Shown here piece by piece: positions 1-8,904 of a stretch of 64,000 nt of DNA. Source of the DNA: Roseibium sp. (GTDB taxonomy: Bacteria > Pseudomonadota > Alphaproteobacteria > Rhizobiales > Stappiaceae); assembly GCA_017643215.1 (NCBI GenBank), contig JAEPNV010000003.1, positions 366,326 through 430,325 on the forward strand, given 5' to 3'. A program made the translations under genes and the position numbers. The notes beneath the pieces are model-generated. The model saw only the letters and a list, made by a program, of their open reading frames with translations, was not told where the DNA came from and did not search any database. Positions within the stretch are counted from its first letter, which is position 1. Each line of letters starts with the position of its first letter.

Positions 1-445
1 GCCAAGCGTGAACTCGCGTTGACCTACGAGCTCCATATTATGCACTGCACAATAGATGTCAATCATATTTTTGCATTGCAACAAAACCGGCGGTGACGGG
101 GACCACCGGGGTCAGGCATGGTGACGGAACGGCACATGAAACCTCATAACAAAGCCCCGCGGACCAGCTCCATCGTAGGATTTATATGACAAAGGAAATA
201 CACAGGAAACGAATCTTGAAGAATATTTATACATACATTCTTCTTAAATCTATATGCTTTTATTTAATTTACCGATTGTTAAGATTAAAATTAATCTAAA
301 AAATTTGGCGGCAATTCGCGACGAAATTTACACATTCGTAACTGCGTTTCCCTCAAATGAAATGAACACTTCCGCGGGCTTGGGCGAATCGTTGGGCACT
401 TTGGCCGGCCGACGATTGAATTGACAAACGATATCGTGGCCCAGA
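1..445. other. Intergenic leader with AT-rich island
   Basis: No gene is supported here. Bases 180-300 are strikingly AT-rich compared with the GC-rich surroundings. Two short inverted repeats lie in it: GAAGAAT/ATTCTTC at 218-224 and 237-243, and AGATTA/TAATCT at 282-287 and 292-297. A TTGACA hexamer at 421-426 could be a -35 element for the carboxypeptidase gene, with a weak CAGAAT 15 bases on. The island probably holds promoters or protein-binding sites for the gene to the right, and perhaps for one beyond the left edge. This is inference from composition only. Confidence 0.4.
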
Positions 446-2047
446 ATGGGATTAAGTACTGTGTTTGGTATGCGTTTTCGCCGCATTGCACGAAACCTGG
501 GCCGCGGCGCTGCGGTGGCTGTTTTTGCGGGCTTTCTGATCGGCGGCGGCACGTACGCGACGGCGAACCCGAAATATGCCGGGATCGTGGTTGACGCGAA
601 AACAGGCAAAACGCTTTATGCCGACAATGCGGATGCTTACCGCTTCCCCGCCTCGCTCACCAAGATCATGACCCTTTATGTGGTGTTCGAGGAATTGGAA
701 GCCGGTCGCCTTACCCTCAATTCCCGCCTCAAAGTGTCGAAATACGCGGCCGGACGTCCACCGTCGAAGATCGGCCTCAAGCCTGGCTCGACGATCAAGG
801 TCAAGGATGCCATCCTCGCGCTCGTCACCAAGTCCGCAAATGACGTCGCAACGGTGGTCGCGGAAAACATCGGCGGATCGGAAGCAGCGTTCGCGCGCCG
901 GATGACCCGCACCGCCCGTCAGCTCGGCATGAGCAAGACAACCTTCCGCAACGCTCACGGCCTGCCCAATTCCAAGCAACGGACCACCGCGCGGGACATG
1001 GCCCGGCTCGGCCGGGCGATCGAAGAACGGTTTCCGGAAGAATTCAAATACTTCAACACCCGCGTGTTCACCTACAAGGGCCGGCGCTACGGCAATCACA
1101 ACAAGCTGCTCGGTCGGGTCAAAGGCGTGGACGGGATCAAGACCGGATACATCCGCGCCTCCGGCTTCAACCTTGTCACGTCCGTGAAGCGCAACGGGCG
1201 TCATGTTGTCGCGGTCGTCATGGGCGGCCGGACCGGCGCGTCCCGCAACGCCCACATGAAAGACCTGATCGGCCGGTATCTGCACAAGGCGAGCCGCGGG
1301 CCCAAAACCGCGCCGGTCATCGCCAGCCGCGGTCTCCGGAAACGTTTCAACGCTGCGGCCTTTTCCAACGTTCCAACACCGCAACAGAAACCGGGCTCTG
1401 CGGTTGAGACTGTTGTCGCGCGCGCGCCGGAAAAACCAATTCCGGCGGAAACGCAAGTCACCGCTCCGGCGGAAGCGCAAGTCACCGCGGCATCACCGGC
1501 TCCCGGCGCCCCGGAAACGGTACTTGCGCTCGCACCGGTCAAACCGGCAACGGCTGACATGAGCGCGGCGTTCACCGGTTCCATCCCGGTTCCGCCCAAA
1601 CTGGTCCGGTCCCGATTTGACGGCGCATTCGAGGCCGCAGGCTTGCCGCCCGTACGCCCGCCAAAGCCCATCGCCGCGCCGGTTGAAACGGCGGCGGCAA
1701 ACGTTCCTGTGACCGGAACACCGTTGGAGGCGGGCAGCGCCGACGAAGACGACACCGACAGCGTCGTCACCGTGGCGACCAGCGATACACAGGAACAGGA
1801 GCCGACCTGGCAGATCCAGATCGCGGCCACCGAAACGGAGAACGACGCGATTGGCATGTTGAAACGGGCCACGGAGGCCACCGGTTCAGCCCTTCGCAAG
1901 CGTGTGCCCTATACCGAGCCGGTCGAGGCGGACGGGCAGACCCTTTACCGCGCCCGTTTCGTCGGTTTTGAAACCAAAACGGCGGCATGGAATGCGTGCC
2001 GGACGTTGAAACGCAAGAGATTCGCCTGCTTTGCCATCTATCAGTAA
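446..2047 (+). CDS. D-alanyl-D-alanine carboxypeptidase (PBP5/DacF family) with C-terminal SPOR domain
   Basis: Penicillin-binding serine DD-carboxypeptidase that would trim the terminal D-Ala from peptidoglycan stem peptides in the periplasm. All three catalytic motifs of the S11 family are visible: SLTK at residues 70-73 (nucleophile Ser70), SAN at 130-132 and KTG at 232-234. A hydrophobic stretch at about residues 21-38, ending near ATA, is a signal peptide. Residues about 290-440 are a low-complexity Ala/Pro/Val linker. The last 80 residues (from WQIQIAA) match a SPOR domain, which binds denuded glycan at division sites. The first ATG is weakly preceded by a ribosome site; the ATG at 470 (residue 9) gives a more typical signal peptide and may be the true start. 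A SPOR tail on a DacF-type enzyme is common in rhizobia. Confidence 0.9.
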   Translation: MGLSTVFGMRFRRIARNLGRGAAVAVFAGFLIGGGTYATANPKYAGIVVDAKTGKTLYADNADAYRFPASLTKIMTLYVVFEELEAGRLTLNSRLKVSKYAAGRPPSKIGLKPGSTIKVKDAILALVTKSANDVATVVAENIGGSEAAFARRMTRTARQLGMSKTTFRNAHGLPNSKQRTTARDMARLGRAIEERFPEEFKYFNTRVFTYKGRRYGNHNKLLGRVKGVDGIKTGYIRASGFNLVTSVKRNGRHVVAVVMGGRTGASRNAHMKDLIGRYLHKASRGPKTAPVIASRGLRKRFNAAAFSNVPTPQQKPGSAVETVVARAPEKPIPAETQVTAPAEAQVTAASPAPGAPETVLALAPVKPATADMSAAFTGSIPVPPKLVRSRFDGAFEAAGLPPVRPPKPIAAPVETAAANVPVTGTPLEAGSADEDDTDSVVTVATSDTQEQEPTWQIQIAATETENDAIGMLKRATEATGSALRKRVPYTEPVEADGQTLYRARFVGFETKTAAWNACRTLKRKRFACFAIYQ

Positions 2048-2063
2048 TGCGTAATGGATGTGG

Positions 2064-2780
2064 TCAATGTCGTCTGAGAAGAGTGTCTTTAGCCTCGTTG
2101 AGTTTCGCCGCCAGGAAGGTCGTTCCCCCGTGGTCGGGATGGAGCCGCTTCATCAGCCGGCGGTGCGCCGCTCGGATTTCCGCGTCCCCGGCGCCGGGAG
2201 AAAGCCCCAGGATCTGGTAGGCCTCCTCATCTGTCATGGGGCCCGTGCTCGCCGCGCTTCGCTGCCCCTGTGCGCCATCCGCCTGGAAGTCTTCTCGCCA
2301 GCCGGAAAACCGGCGGTCGAGATAAGCTTCGACTAACGCGCGGCTTTGGCCATCTGCGCCGGTCTCTTGCCACAACACCTTCAGGTCCTCAGCGTCAAGA
2401 TCGTCCAACGCCCGGCCCTGGAACCGGCCCGCCAACACGTGGCCGGTCATCTCGCCACTGTCATGATCAAGCTCCATCTCAATCATGGCCGAGCGAACGC
2501 GCGACTGCTGGCCCTGCGAGGGCCGGCCCGACATGCCGGCGAAACGCCCCCCAAGCCGGCCCAATCCGCCCCAACCCAGCAAGGATAGGCCAAAGCCCGC
2601 CGCGGGAATGGCGAAGGCGAGCCGCCCGGTCACAGCGAACAATCCGGCAAGCGCCAACAGCAGCACACCGCCGGTTGTCCTGATCTTGCGCGCCAGGTCA
2701 GCCGGATTGGCTTTCACAAAGCCCTGCCCCGCCGTTAAAAGCAGGATCAACAAGACAACACCGATCAACAAAAAGATCAT
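2064..2780 (-). CDS. Membrane-anchored J-domain (DnaJ-like) protein
   Basis: 238 residues. The N-terminus is hydrophobic, with segments at about 1-20 and 35-72, so the protein is anchored in the inner membrane. The last 50 residues form a J domain: it begins EEAYQILGLSPGA and has the diagnostic HPD tripeptide in the sequence LHPDHGG. J domains stimulate ATP hydrolysis by DnaK-type chaperones. The arrangement of an N-terminal membrane segment and a C-terminal J domain resembles the Tim14/DjlA-like proteins of alphaproteobacteria. It lies 9 bases downstream of the VWA gene on the same strand, so the two are probably co-transcribed. The client or process is unknown. Confidence 0.8.
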   Translation of the reverse strand: MIFLLIGVVLLILLLTAGQGFVKANPADLARKIRTTGGVLLLALAGLFAVTGRLAFAIPAAGFGLSLLGWGGLGRLGGRFAGMSGRPSQGQQSRVRSAMIEMELDHDSGEMTGHVLAGRFQGRALDDLDAEDLKVLWQETGADGQSRALVEAYLDRRFSGWREDFQADGAQGQRSAASTGPMTDEEAYQILGLSPGAGDAEIRAAHRRLMKRLHPDHGGTTFLAAKLNEAKDTLLRRH

Positions 2781-2789
2781 ATCCGGACG

Positions 2790-3518
2790 CTACTTCATTT
2801 GCCTGATCAACAACCGGGCCCCCTGGCCACCGGATTTTTCCAGCGCTGCCAGCGCATCGCGTCCCCCCGAGGCATAGACCGCAACGGCCTTCAGCAAATC
2901 GCCGAGTTGGCGCGCCGAACCGGCATCAAACCGGCAGAATGCGCCGTTTGTCAGGCGGGCGATCTCCCGGAAGGCCTGTTCGGCGACCGGATCATGGCCT
3001 TCTTGAAACAGAAACACCGGCACGCCCAGCAAGCCGAGTTCGCCGGCCTTGTGACATAAATCGTCGACATGTTCTTCCATGCAATCGCCCACATAAACGA
3101 GCGCATGGACCTTGTCCTTCTTCGCCTCGTTCAGCCCCGCGGTCAGCACCTTGCCGATTTGTGTCCGCCCGCCGCGGCAATCGATCTTGGACATGGCCGC
3201 CGCGAGTTCGTTGGCTTTGGTGAACCAGCGCGACGCCCGGCATTCCCCGAAACCACGAAAATAGACCAGCTTGATATCAAGGCCCGCGATTTTACCCGCT
3301 TCCTGAAACATCTCGGCCTGAAGATGGCACGCCTGATCCCAGGTCGGCTGGCGGCTCATGGTCGCATCAAGGGCAAAAACCAGCCGTCCCCGGCCGCCTT
3401 GCTGCCGCGGGGCCGCTGCCACCTTGGACAGAAATGTATCGATATCGGAAGCACTGGAGGTGCTTTCTTGGCTCTGCGGTGGCTGTGTTCCGCCGCGGAC
3501 CGGAGGCCGTCCGCCCAT
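2790..3518 (-). CDS. VWA (von Willebrand factor A) domain protein
   Basis: 242 residues from the ATG at 3518; an upstream in-frame ATG at 3557 would add 13 basic residues. The N-terminus is Gly/Pro/Ser/Gln-rich, with no signal peptide. A VWA fold follows, with the metal-site motif D-A-T-M-S (DxTxS) after the first beta strand, and further conserved pieces GGRTQIG and VYVGDCMEE. These match the cytoplasmic alphaproteobacterial VWA family of unknown function. VWA domains bind partner proteins through a metal ion. It forms a pair with the J-domain gene immediately downstream. Confidence 0.75.
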   Translation of the reverse strand: MGGRPPVRGGTQPPQSQESTSSASDIDTFLSKVAAAPRQQGGRGRLVFALDATMSRQPTWDQACHLQAEMFQEAGKIAGLDIKLVYFRGFGECRASRWFTKANELAAAMSKIDCRGGRTQIGKVLTAGLNEAKKDKVHALVYVGDCMEEHVDDLCHKAGELGLLGVPVFLFQEGHDPVAEQAFREIARLTNGAFCRFDAGSARQLGDLLKAVAVYASGGRDALAALEKSGGQGARLLIRQMK

Positions 3519-3630
3519 GACCCTGCCTCGCTTATAAAAAAATAAGTCCCTCGCCAAGATTTGGGCGAGAACGGTTCAAATAACAAGGTCGCGCGCTGTA
3601 GTGTCTCAGGCAAGTCCCGCGAAACGGGCG

Positions 3631-4065
3631 TCAAATCAGGCAGAGTTCGGACAGGTCCCGCCGCATGGCGTCGGGCATGGCCGCGGCCTGACCCGCAGTG
3701 CGCACATCGGCCGGGGCATCCGAGGCTTTCAGATACCGCCATCCTTGAAACGGGCGCTTGGGTTGAAACCGCGTGAGGACGAGCTCTGGCTCCAAAACCA
3801 GATCGCACCGTTTGACGCCGGACTGATCGGTAAATGGCCGGATATCAAGAAGGCGCTGGCGGACCTGGATCTTTCCCTTGATCACCCAATAAAGTGATCC
3901 GCCATTCAGAAGCTCTGCCCGGCGCGTCGGGATCATGCGCGTTGTGTGGGTTTGTTCCGCCGCCTCGCCTGCGAGGCGCCGTTGCTCTTGCCGGAAGTCG
4001 ACCCAGGCCTGCAGGTTTTCAACACTGTCCGCGCCGACGCAGAGCTTGACGAGATGAAGGGTCAT
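3631..4065 (-). CDS. DUF1489 family protein
   Basis: 144 residues. The opening MTLHLVKLCVGADSVENL and the internal TRMIPTRRAELLNGGSLYWVIKG are characteristic of the DUF1489 family, which is essentially confined to Alphaproteobacteria. Length agrees with the family. The function is not known. It is a single-domain soluble protein with no catalytic motif that I can recognise. It reads in the same direction as the VWA gene, 112 bases upstream of it. Confidence 0.85.
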   Translation of the reverse strand: MTLHLVKLCVGADSVENLQAWVDFRQEQRRLAGEAAEQTHTTRMIPTRRAELLNGGSLYWVIKGKIQVRQRLLDIRPFTDQSGVKRCDLVLEPELVLTRFQPKRPFQGWRYLKASDAPADVRTAGQAAAMPDAMRRDLSELCLI

Positions 4066-4200
4066 GAACCTGATCTAACATCGCGACCCGCGGAATCAAT
4101 CCACCGTGATCCTGCGGCGGCTATTTTGCACAAGTCTCACGAAGATCGCGATGGCATGCCGGAATTGAACACCTGAAAAGAAAAGTCAGGCAAGAACCAA

Positions 4201-4226
4201 AAAAGCGCGGACTGTGCCGCGCTTTT
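4201..4226 (-). terminator. Rho-independent terminator
   Basis: A perfect 10-bp stem, AAAAGCGCGG at 4201-4210 and CCGCGCTTTT at 4217-4226, with a 6-base loop. Read on the minus strand, the stem runs into a T tract. It lies 22 bases past the stop of the small membrane protein gene and would end its transcript. Confidence 0.8.
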
Positions 4227-4248
4227 CAATTCGATCCTGCAACGCGCC

Positions 4249-4383
4249 TTATTGCGCGATCGCGGCAGCCTGTTGAGCTGAGTCGGCATCGTTGAACAAA
4301 ACGATCAGCGCCAGTGCTGCCGCAACAGCAAGCACGGTCCAAACCGTTACGCCCCAACAGGATTTTTGCACGTTTTCTTCCAT
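4249..4383 (-). CDS. Small single-pass membrane protein
   Basis: 44 residues from the ATG at 4383 (MEENVQKSCWG). One hydrophobic helix at about residues 13-29 (TVWTVLAVAAALALIVL) is followed by a short acidic and Gln/Ala tail. I do not recognise a family. Support for it being a gene is the clean membrane topology and the strong terminator just downstream. A longer reading from 4440 would add a basic stretch that looks non-coding. Function unknown. Confidence 0.5.
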   Translation of the reverse strand: MEENVQKSCWGVTVWTVLAVAAALALIVLFNDADSAQQAAAIAQ

Positions 4384-4545
4384 GAAAACCCTTTTGTGTC
4401 CCCGTCCGCCGCTTGAACACGGCGCTAAATGTGGCCTCAATGGGGCGTGGAAGTAAATGAACCCTTAAGCTTTCGCAAGTGCAAAAAAGAGGCACCAGCT
4501 ATCACTCAAATGCAAAGCTGAATTTCCGCACAGTCTTTCAAAGAC

Positions 4546-5394
4546 TTGAAGGACTTGGGTCGCGGTCCGAGCTACGGTAAAGAGAATCAACCGTCAGAAA
4601 TTCGAATCTCGATCGAGGGCTACCACCGTTCCATGTTCTCTGTTTTGTCCCCTCTCGATTTCCTCGCCGTCGGCTGGTTCCTGTTCGCCTGGCTGGGATT
4701 CAACATCGTGATCGACACCAGCCCGTGGCGGACCAAGACCCTGTCGCATGCCATGAACGAATACCGGCGCCACTGGATGCTGACGATGGCCACGCGCGAG
4801 GTTCGGATCATGGACACGGCAATCCTTTCAGGACTGCAGCATGGTACGGCCTTTTTTGCATCGGCCGCGCTTCTGGCGATCGGTGCCGGTTTCACGCTTT
4901 TGGATTCAACGGAAATCGTGCTGCGCGTGGCCGGCGACCTGTCGATCCCCTTGGATGAAAGCCGAACCCTTTGGGAAATCAAGGTTCTGGGACTGATGGC
5001 AATTATCGCCTACAGCTTCTTCAAATTCGGCTGGGCGTACCGGCTGTTCAACTATGCCAGCATCGTCATGGGCGCAGTTCCCGAACGGGGCCAAGCCGAC
5101 CCGGCCGTCATTCAGGAAGTTGCGACCAGGGCCGCGGACCTCAATATGCTGGCGGGCCGCCACTTCAATCTTGGCCAGCGGGCGTGGTTCTTCGCCATTG
5201 CCTTCCTCGGCTGGTTCGCCGGACCGGAAGTCTTCGCCGCCGCGACCTTGGCTGTTCTGCTCGTGCTTCTTCGTCGTCAGTTCGCTTCAAGGGCGCGCGC
5301 CGCGGCGTTGTCCGGGCAAAAGCTCAAGTTGCCCTCGCCGGTGAGCCCCGGCGAATATACGGATACCGGCTCGTCGAATCCCTTCACCTCATAG
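4546..5394 (+). CDS. DUF599 family membrane protein
   Basis: Integral membrane protein of the DUF599 family. From residue 30 (MFSVLSPLDF) there are about four hydrophobic segments: LDFLAVGWFLFAWLGFNIV, FFASAALLAIGAGFTLL, a third around IKVLGLMAIIAYSFF, and AWFFAIAFLGWF with AATLAVLLVLL near the end. The likely start is the ATG at 4633, which gives 253 residues; the first 29 residues look unlike the family. Its last 118 bases overlap the 3' end of the convergent cyclase gene. Function unknown. Confidence 0.75.
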   Translation: MKDLGRGPSYGKENQPSEIRISIEGYHRSMFSVLSPLDFLAVGWFLFAWLGFNIVIDTSPWRTKTLSHAMNEYRRHWMLTMATREVRIMDTAILSGLQHGTAFFASAALLAIGAGFTLLDSTEIVLRVAGDLSIPLDESRTLWEIKVLGLMAIIAYSFFKFGWAYRLFNYASIVMGAVPERGQADPAVIQEVATRAADLNMLAGRHFNLGQRAWFFAIAFLGWFAGPEVFAAATLAVLLVLLRRQFASRARAAALSGQKLKLPSPVSPGEYTDTGSSNPFTS

Positions 5395-6521
5395 GTTCCG
5401 AACAGGCCCGACCGGCAGCCCATGATGCCGGCGATGGCGTCGGTCACGAGAATCTCCACGTCCAGATCCTTGGCCAGCTCGGCAACGCGGGACGCGAGGT
5501 TCACGACCGGGCCGATCACGGTGAAATCGAGGCGGGTTTCACCTCCGACATTGCCGAAGAAGACGTTTCCCGCATGCAGCGCAATGCCAACACTCATGTC
5601 GGGTGTGTAGATGCACGTGTTGTTGGCATTGATCTCCTTGATCCGCGTGCCGGTGTCGCGGGCTGCCAGCAGCGCGCGGCGGGCGGCATCGGCCGCCTCT
5701 TCGTCCGTTTCATACGGAAAGATCGCCATCACCTCGTCACCGATGAACTTCAGCACCTCGCCGCCATGCGCTTCCACTGCCTCGGTCATGGCGCCAAAAT
5801 ACCGGTTCAGGAACAGGATCAGCTTGTCGGCCGGCAACGTGTTGGACAGGCGCGTGAAACCGCGCAGGTCGGCAAAGCTCACCACGGCCGAGATCCACTC
5901 GCCCTCACCGCGCCGCACGGTGCCGTTCAGAACGCGGCCGCCGGCCCGGCCGCCGACATAGGTGTCGAGCAACGTCCCGGCGGTCCGGCGAAGAGTCTGC
6001 AATTCGCAAACCGTCGCAAGCGGCCCCATGATCGATTCAAACACACCGATGTTGCCGGGACTGAACCCGCTCGGCGCTTTTGTCGCGAAGGTCATGATTT
6101 TGATGGACCCGTCGGAAAACCGCATCGGCAGCGCGATGTAATCGGTGTAACCGTCCTGTCGCAGGTCCTCGACGATGCCGTACTCATCGCCCTGCTTCGT
6201 TGGGCTGACGACGAAACGCACCGGCCCCTCGGTTTCGTGGACGACTTTCAACGGGCTGTTGTTGTAGCGCGCATCAAGCTCTTCGCCGCCCGGGAACCGC
6301 CGCAGTTCGCGCGTTCCGTCGCTTGTCCAGATGGCCGATTCGGCGCGAACGTTTGGGTGAAGGACACTTATGGCCGTGGTCACACGGTCGACCGCAACTC
6401 CGCCCGCGCGCAGCTTGTGCGCAAGTTCTTCAATCAAATCAAGACTATCGGTCCGCCCGACGCCATCGCTGTAAAGCCATTGGGTGACGTCGGCCGCCAC
6501 GAGCGGCGCTTCCATGACCAT
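5277..6521 (-). CDS. Class III adenylate/guanylate cyclase
   Basis: 414 residues, cytoplasmic. Residues about 20-175 form a GAF-like sensory region. The class III cyclase homology domain runs from about 205 to 395. Visible catalytic residues are metal-binding Asp218 (SFADLRGFT) and Asp262 (FIGDEV), the purine-selecting Lys258, and the DFTVIGPVVNLASR segment that carries the second base-selecting Asp and the transition-state Asn/Arg. All key positions are present, so it should make cAMP. The signal sensed is unknown. Its C-terminal codons overlap the convergent DUF599 gene by 118 bases. Confidence 0.85.
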   Translation of the reverse strand: MVMEAPLVAADVTQWLYSDGVGRTDSLDLIEELAHKLRAGGVAVDRVTTAISVLHPNVRAESAIWTSDGTRELRRFPGGEELDARYNNSPLKVVHETEGPVRFVVSPTKQGDEYGIVEDLRQDGYTDYIALPMRFSDGSIKIMTFATKAPSGFSPGNIGVFESIMGPLATVCELQTLRRTAGTLLDTYVGGRAGGRVLNGTVRRGEGEWISAVVSFADLRGFTRLSNTLPADKLILFLNRYFGAMTEAVEAHGGEVLKFIGDEVMAIFPYETDEEAADAARRALLAARDTGTRIKEINANNTCIYTPDMSVGIALHAGNVFFGNVGGETRLDFTVIGPVVNLASRVAELAKDLDVEILVTDAIAGIMGCRSGLFGTYEVKGFDEPVSVYSPGLTGEGNLSFCPDNAAARALEAN

Positions 6522-6638
6522 GAGACAGTACCCCGTTTTCGAGACCTCGACTGACTATATGGGTGTAAACCGCGAAGTGTAAAAGGCCTCATGCGCGTCA
6601 CGGACACTTTGCCCGGTACACCTATGCGTCGACGACGT

Positions 6639-7436
6639 TCATGGGCTGGGAAACAACGCATTCGTACGCCCCGTCGTCCGATAGGCCAACAGACCGATCC
6701 ATTCGCGGACCGCAATGTCCGTTCGCCGAAGCCCCTCCGACATGCCCGAAAAGCCTCTTTTCCAATCCTGCCAGCCACGGGTTCTGTGGTCCACGGGATA
6801 AGCGATCACACCACGCCAGCCCGCGGCGCGAAAAACCCCCATGGCCCGCGGCATATGATAGGCCGATGTGACCAGAAGCCAGCGCTGGTCCGGCTCCGGA
6901 TCAATCAGGTCGCGGGTGAACACAGCGTTCTCGAAAGTGTTTCGCGCGGCCTCCTCCAGCACGATCCGGCCCGGATCAATCCCGAAGGACAAGAGCAGCG
7001 GCGCCACGCCGTCCGCCTCCGTGGTGCCGGAAGACATCAACAAGCCTTCCCCGCCTGTGTGGATCACCTTCGCGCCTGGAAAGCGGCGTGCCAGTTCGGC
7101 AGCGACCGTCACGCGTTCGCCCGAGGTGGTCAAGGCCGTATGCGCGCGGTTGCTGGTGACGATCGTGTCAACGGCCCCGCCCAGAACGAGAATGCCATTG
7201 ACTGCGCCGGGATCGGCGGGCAGAGCGAACCGCTCCTCTAGCGGCAGGATTAGGAGGTTCGATCCCGGGCCGAGACCAAACACGGTCAGGGCGATCACGG
7301 CCAGCCCGATCACGTCCCGGCCGAGCCGCCGCGATCTGTTCGAAAACAGTAGAAGCAGTCCGCCAATCAACAAGAGCAGCAAAAAATTCGAGGGGCGAAC
7401 GACGAAAAAAATGATCTTGGAAAGATAAAAAAACAC
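6639..7436 (-). CDS. YdcF family (DUF218) membrane protein
   Basis: 265 residues. Two hydrophobic segments at about 5-30 and 40-60 anchor it. A DUF218 domain follows, with the family signatures LVLGGAV, HTGGEG, EEAARNTFENA and LLVTSAYHMPRAM. Members such as ElyC and SanA act in envelope integrity. The substrate here is not predictable. It reads in the same direction as the downstream cyclase, 117 bases away. Confidence 0.85.
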   Translation of the reverse strand: MFFYLSKIIFFVVRPSNFLLLLLIGGLLLLFSNRSRRLGRDVIGLAVIALTVFGLGPGSNLLILPLEERFALPADPGAVNGILVLGGAVDTIVTSNRAHTALTTSGERVTVAAELARRFPGAKVIHTGGEGLLMSSGTTEADGVAPLLLSFGIDPGRIVLEEAARNTFENAVFTRDLIDPEPDQRWLLVTSAYHMPRAMGVFRAAGWRGVIAYPVDHRTRGWQDWKRGFSGMSEGLRRTDIAVREWIGLLAYRTTGRTNALFPSP

Positions 7437-7647
7437 GAGCAGGACCTTCGCTCTCCCGACACCGGACAGGCCCGTCGTAGTCCGCCACTTCGGCGGGTTT
7501 GTGGCTTGGGCGTTCGATCGACAGATCTATTGGGGAACCGGATGCGCGCACCGGCCTGAAACCACGAAACCGTGACAAATGTCACAGGCGTGAAATCGGG
7601 TTTCGACCAATGTGAGCGGCGATGGCAGCATGATCGAGGGCAGACTC

Positions 7648-8040
7648 ATGACAATGTATTTAAGGCTTGGCGGCCGTCCGGCCGTTGACCAGGCGGTGCG
7701 GCGGCTTGTGCAGCAATTGGCAAAGGATACGGCCGATGGCGCACGGCACGCGCAAACGGCGACCGTGTCGCAAGACGACCTTGCGGAATTCTTCATTTTC
7801 CTTTTCGGTGGCGCGCCGATCTACGACGGCCCACCGCCGCATGTCCTGATCGCCCCGATTTGCCCGTCGGTCGAAGCCTATCCTGATTTTATCGGGCAAC
7901 TTGTCGGCGCCTTTGGCGCACCGGCGGAAGAGCAGGAACTCCGGGCACTGATGGACCGGGCCCTGCTGCCCGTTCTTTCCCCGCCCAACGCACCAAGTTT
8001 GCACGATCCCGAACAACCACAATCAGGCGCGCGCGCCTGA
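7648..8040 (+). CDS. Group I truncated-haemoglobin-like protein, apparently lacking the proximal histidine
   Basis: 130 residues from the ATG at 7648, chosen because a GAGGG ribosome site lies seven bases upstream. The start MYLRLGGRPAVDQAVRRL matches helix B of group I truncated haemoglobins. The central FLFGGAPIYDG matches the GGPxxYxG signature before helix F. In the family the heme-binding histidine lies seven residues after that Gly, in MRxxH. Here the run is PPPHVLIAP, so that position is Ile68 and the nearest His is His65. The C-terminus (AEEQELRALMDRALLPVL) matches helix H. Either heme ligation is altered or the protein no longer binds heme. It is convergent with the clpP-like gene. 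Confidence 0.6.
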   Translation: MTMYLRLGGRPAVDQAVRRLVQQLAKDTADGARHAQTATVSQDDLAEFFIFLFGGAPIYDGPPPHVLIAPICPSVEAYPDFIGQLVGAFGAPAEEQELRALMDRALLPVLSPPNAPSLHDPEQPQSGARA

Positions 8041-8065
8041 CCTCTTTCAAGGGCCCAAACACAAT

Positions 8066-8087
8066 CGCCGGCGGGTTCCCGCCGGCG
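8066..8087. terminator. Bidirectional hairpin between convergent genes
   Basis: A perfect 10-bp GC-rich inverted repeat, CGCCGGCGGG at 8066-8075 and CCCGCCGGCG at 8078-8087, lies in the 74-base gap between two convergent genes. On the plus strand an A-rich run follows instead of T, so on that strand it is not a textbook intrinsic terminator. Confidence 0.5.
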
Positions 8088-8114
8088 GCTGTGGTCAAAA
8101 AAACACGGCCACTG

Positions 8115-8810
8115 TCAGCCGATCTCGGAGACGTTGTCCACGACCTTGCCGACCAGGCCATATTCAATGGCCTCTTCCGGGCTCATCCAATAATCCCTAT
8201 CGGTATCCTTTTCGATCCGCTCGATCGGCTGACCCGTCGCCGCGGCGAAAATCTTGTTCAGGCGATCCCGCATCTTGATGATTTCCTTCGCCTGGATCTC
8301 GATGTCGGTCGCCATGCCGCCGGCCCCGCCGGACGGTTGGTGCAACAAGAACCGGGTGTTGGGCGTGCAAAGGCGGTTTTCTATCTTGGCCGCCACATAG
8401 ATGAGCGCGCCGGCGCTGGCCACCCAGCCCATGCCCAGGATGCGGACCTCCGGTGAAATGAACTTGATCGTGTCATGAATCATGTCGCCCGATTCCACAT
8501 GTCCGCCGGGCGAGGACACAATGACCGTAATCGGATCGTTCGACACCTGAGCCAGCGCCAGAAGGCGGGCGCAGGCATCGCGCGCCAATTCCTGGGTGAT
8601 CGGTCCGGTGATCAGGACGGTGCGCGCCTCAAACAGGTGCTTGTCGACCTGGATCGACGGCGGGGTTTTGGTCTTTTCCTCTTCCTCATCGTCCAGACGG
8701 GCGGGCACCTTGGTCGAATAATCATGCATGCGCGGCAAGTACTCCGTTGAGTGGAAGAGCCTGGAAGGCCCAAAGTTGGAACCGGTTTCCGGTCTGAGTC
8801 GTTGGCTCAT
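8115..8810 (-). CDS. ClpP-like serine protease (divergent paralogue)
   Basis: 231 residues. The S14 fold and triad are intact: Ser132 in GWVASAGA, His157 in LLHQPSGG and Asp202 in EKDTDRD, with the substrate-strand motif SSPGG at 99-103. It departs from housekeeping ClpP in two ways: the nucleophile context is ASAGA instead of ASMGA, and the N-terminus, which in ClpP forms the axial loops contacting ClpX/A, is replaced by an acidic stretch LDDEEEEK. An ATG at 8729 (residue 28) is a second possible start. It is probably an accessory ClpP, with the main clpP near tig/clpX elsewhere. No ATPase gene adjoins it. Confidence 0.85.
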   Translation of the reverse strand: MSQRLRPETGSNFGPSRLFHSTEYLPRMHDYSTKVPARLDDEEEEKTKTPPSIQVDKHLFEARTVLITGPITQELARDACARLLALAQVSNDPITVIVSSPGGHVESGDMIHDTIKFISPEVRILGMGWVASAGALIYVAAKIENRLCTPNTRFLLHQPSGGAGGMATDIEIQAKEIIKMRDRLNKIFAAATGQPIERIEKDTDRDYWMSPEEAIEYGLVGKVVDNVSEIG

Positions 8811-8904
8811 GTGTAGGCGATGACGGCGCGCCCCGCAATTCGCAAGGTTTGCGGAGCGCCAAAAGAGTTACCAGCCCGCCAACATAGCCACACCGGTTGT
8901 CATT

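Noticed and set aside
4971..6554. 527-codon plus-strand open frame
   Set aside because: Antisense to the class III cyclase, whose motifs are unmistakable.
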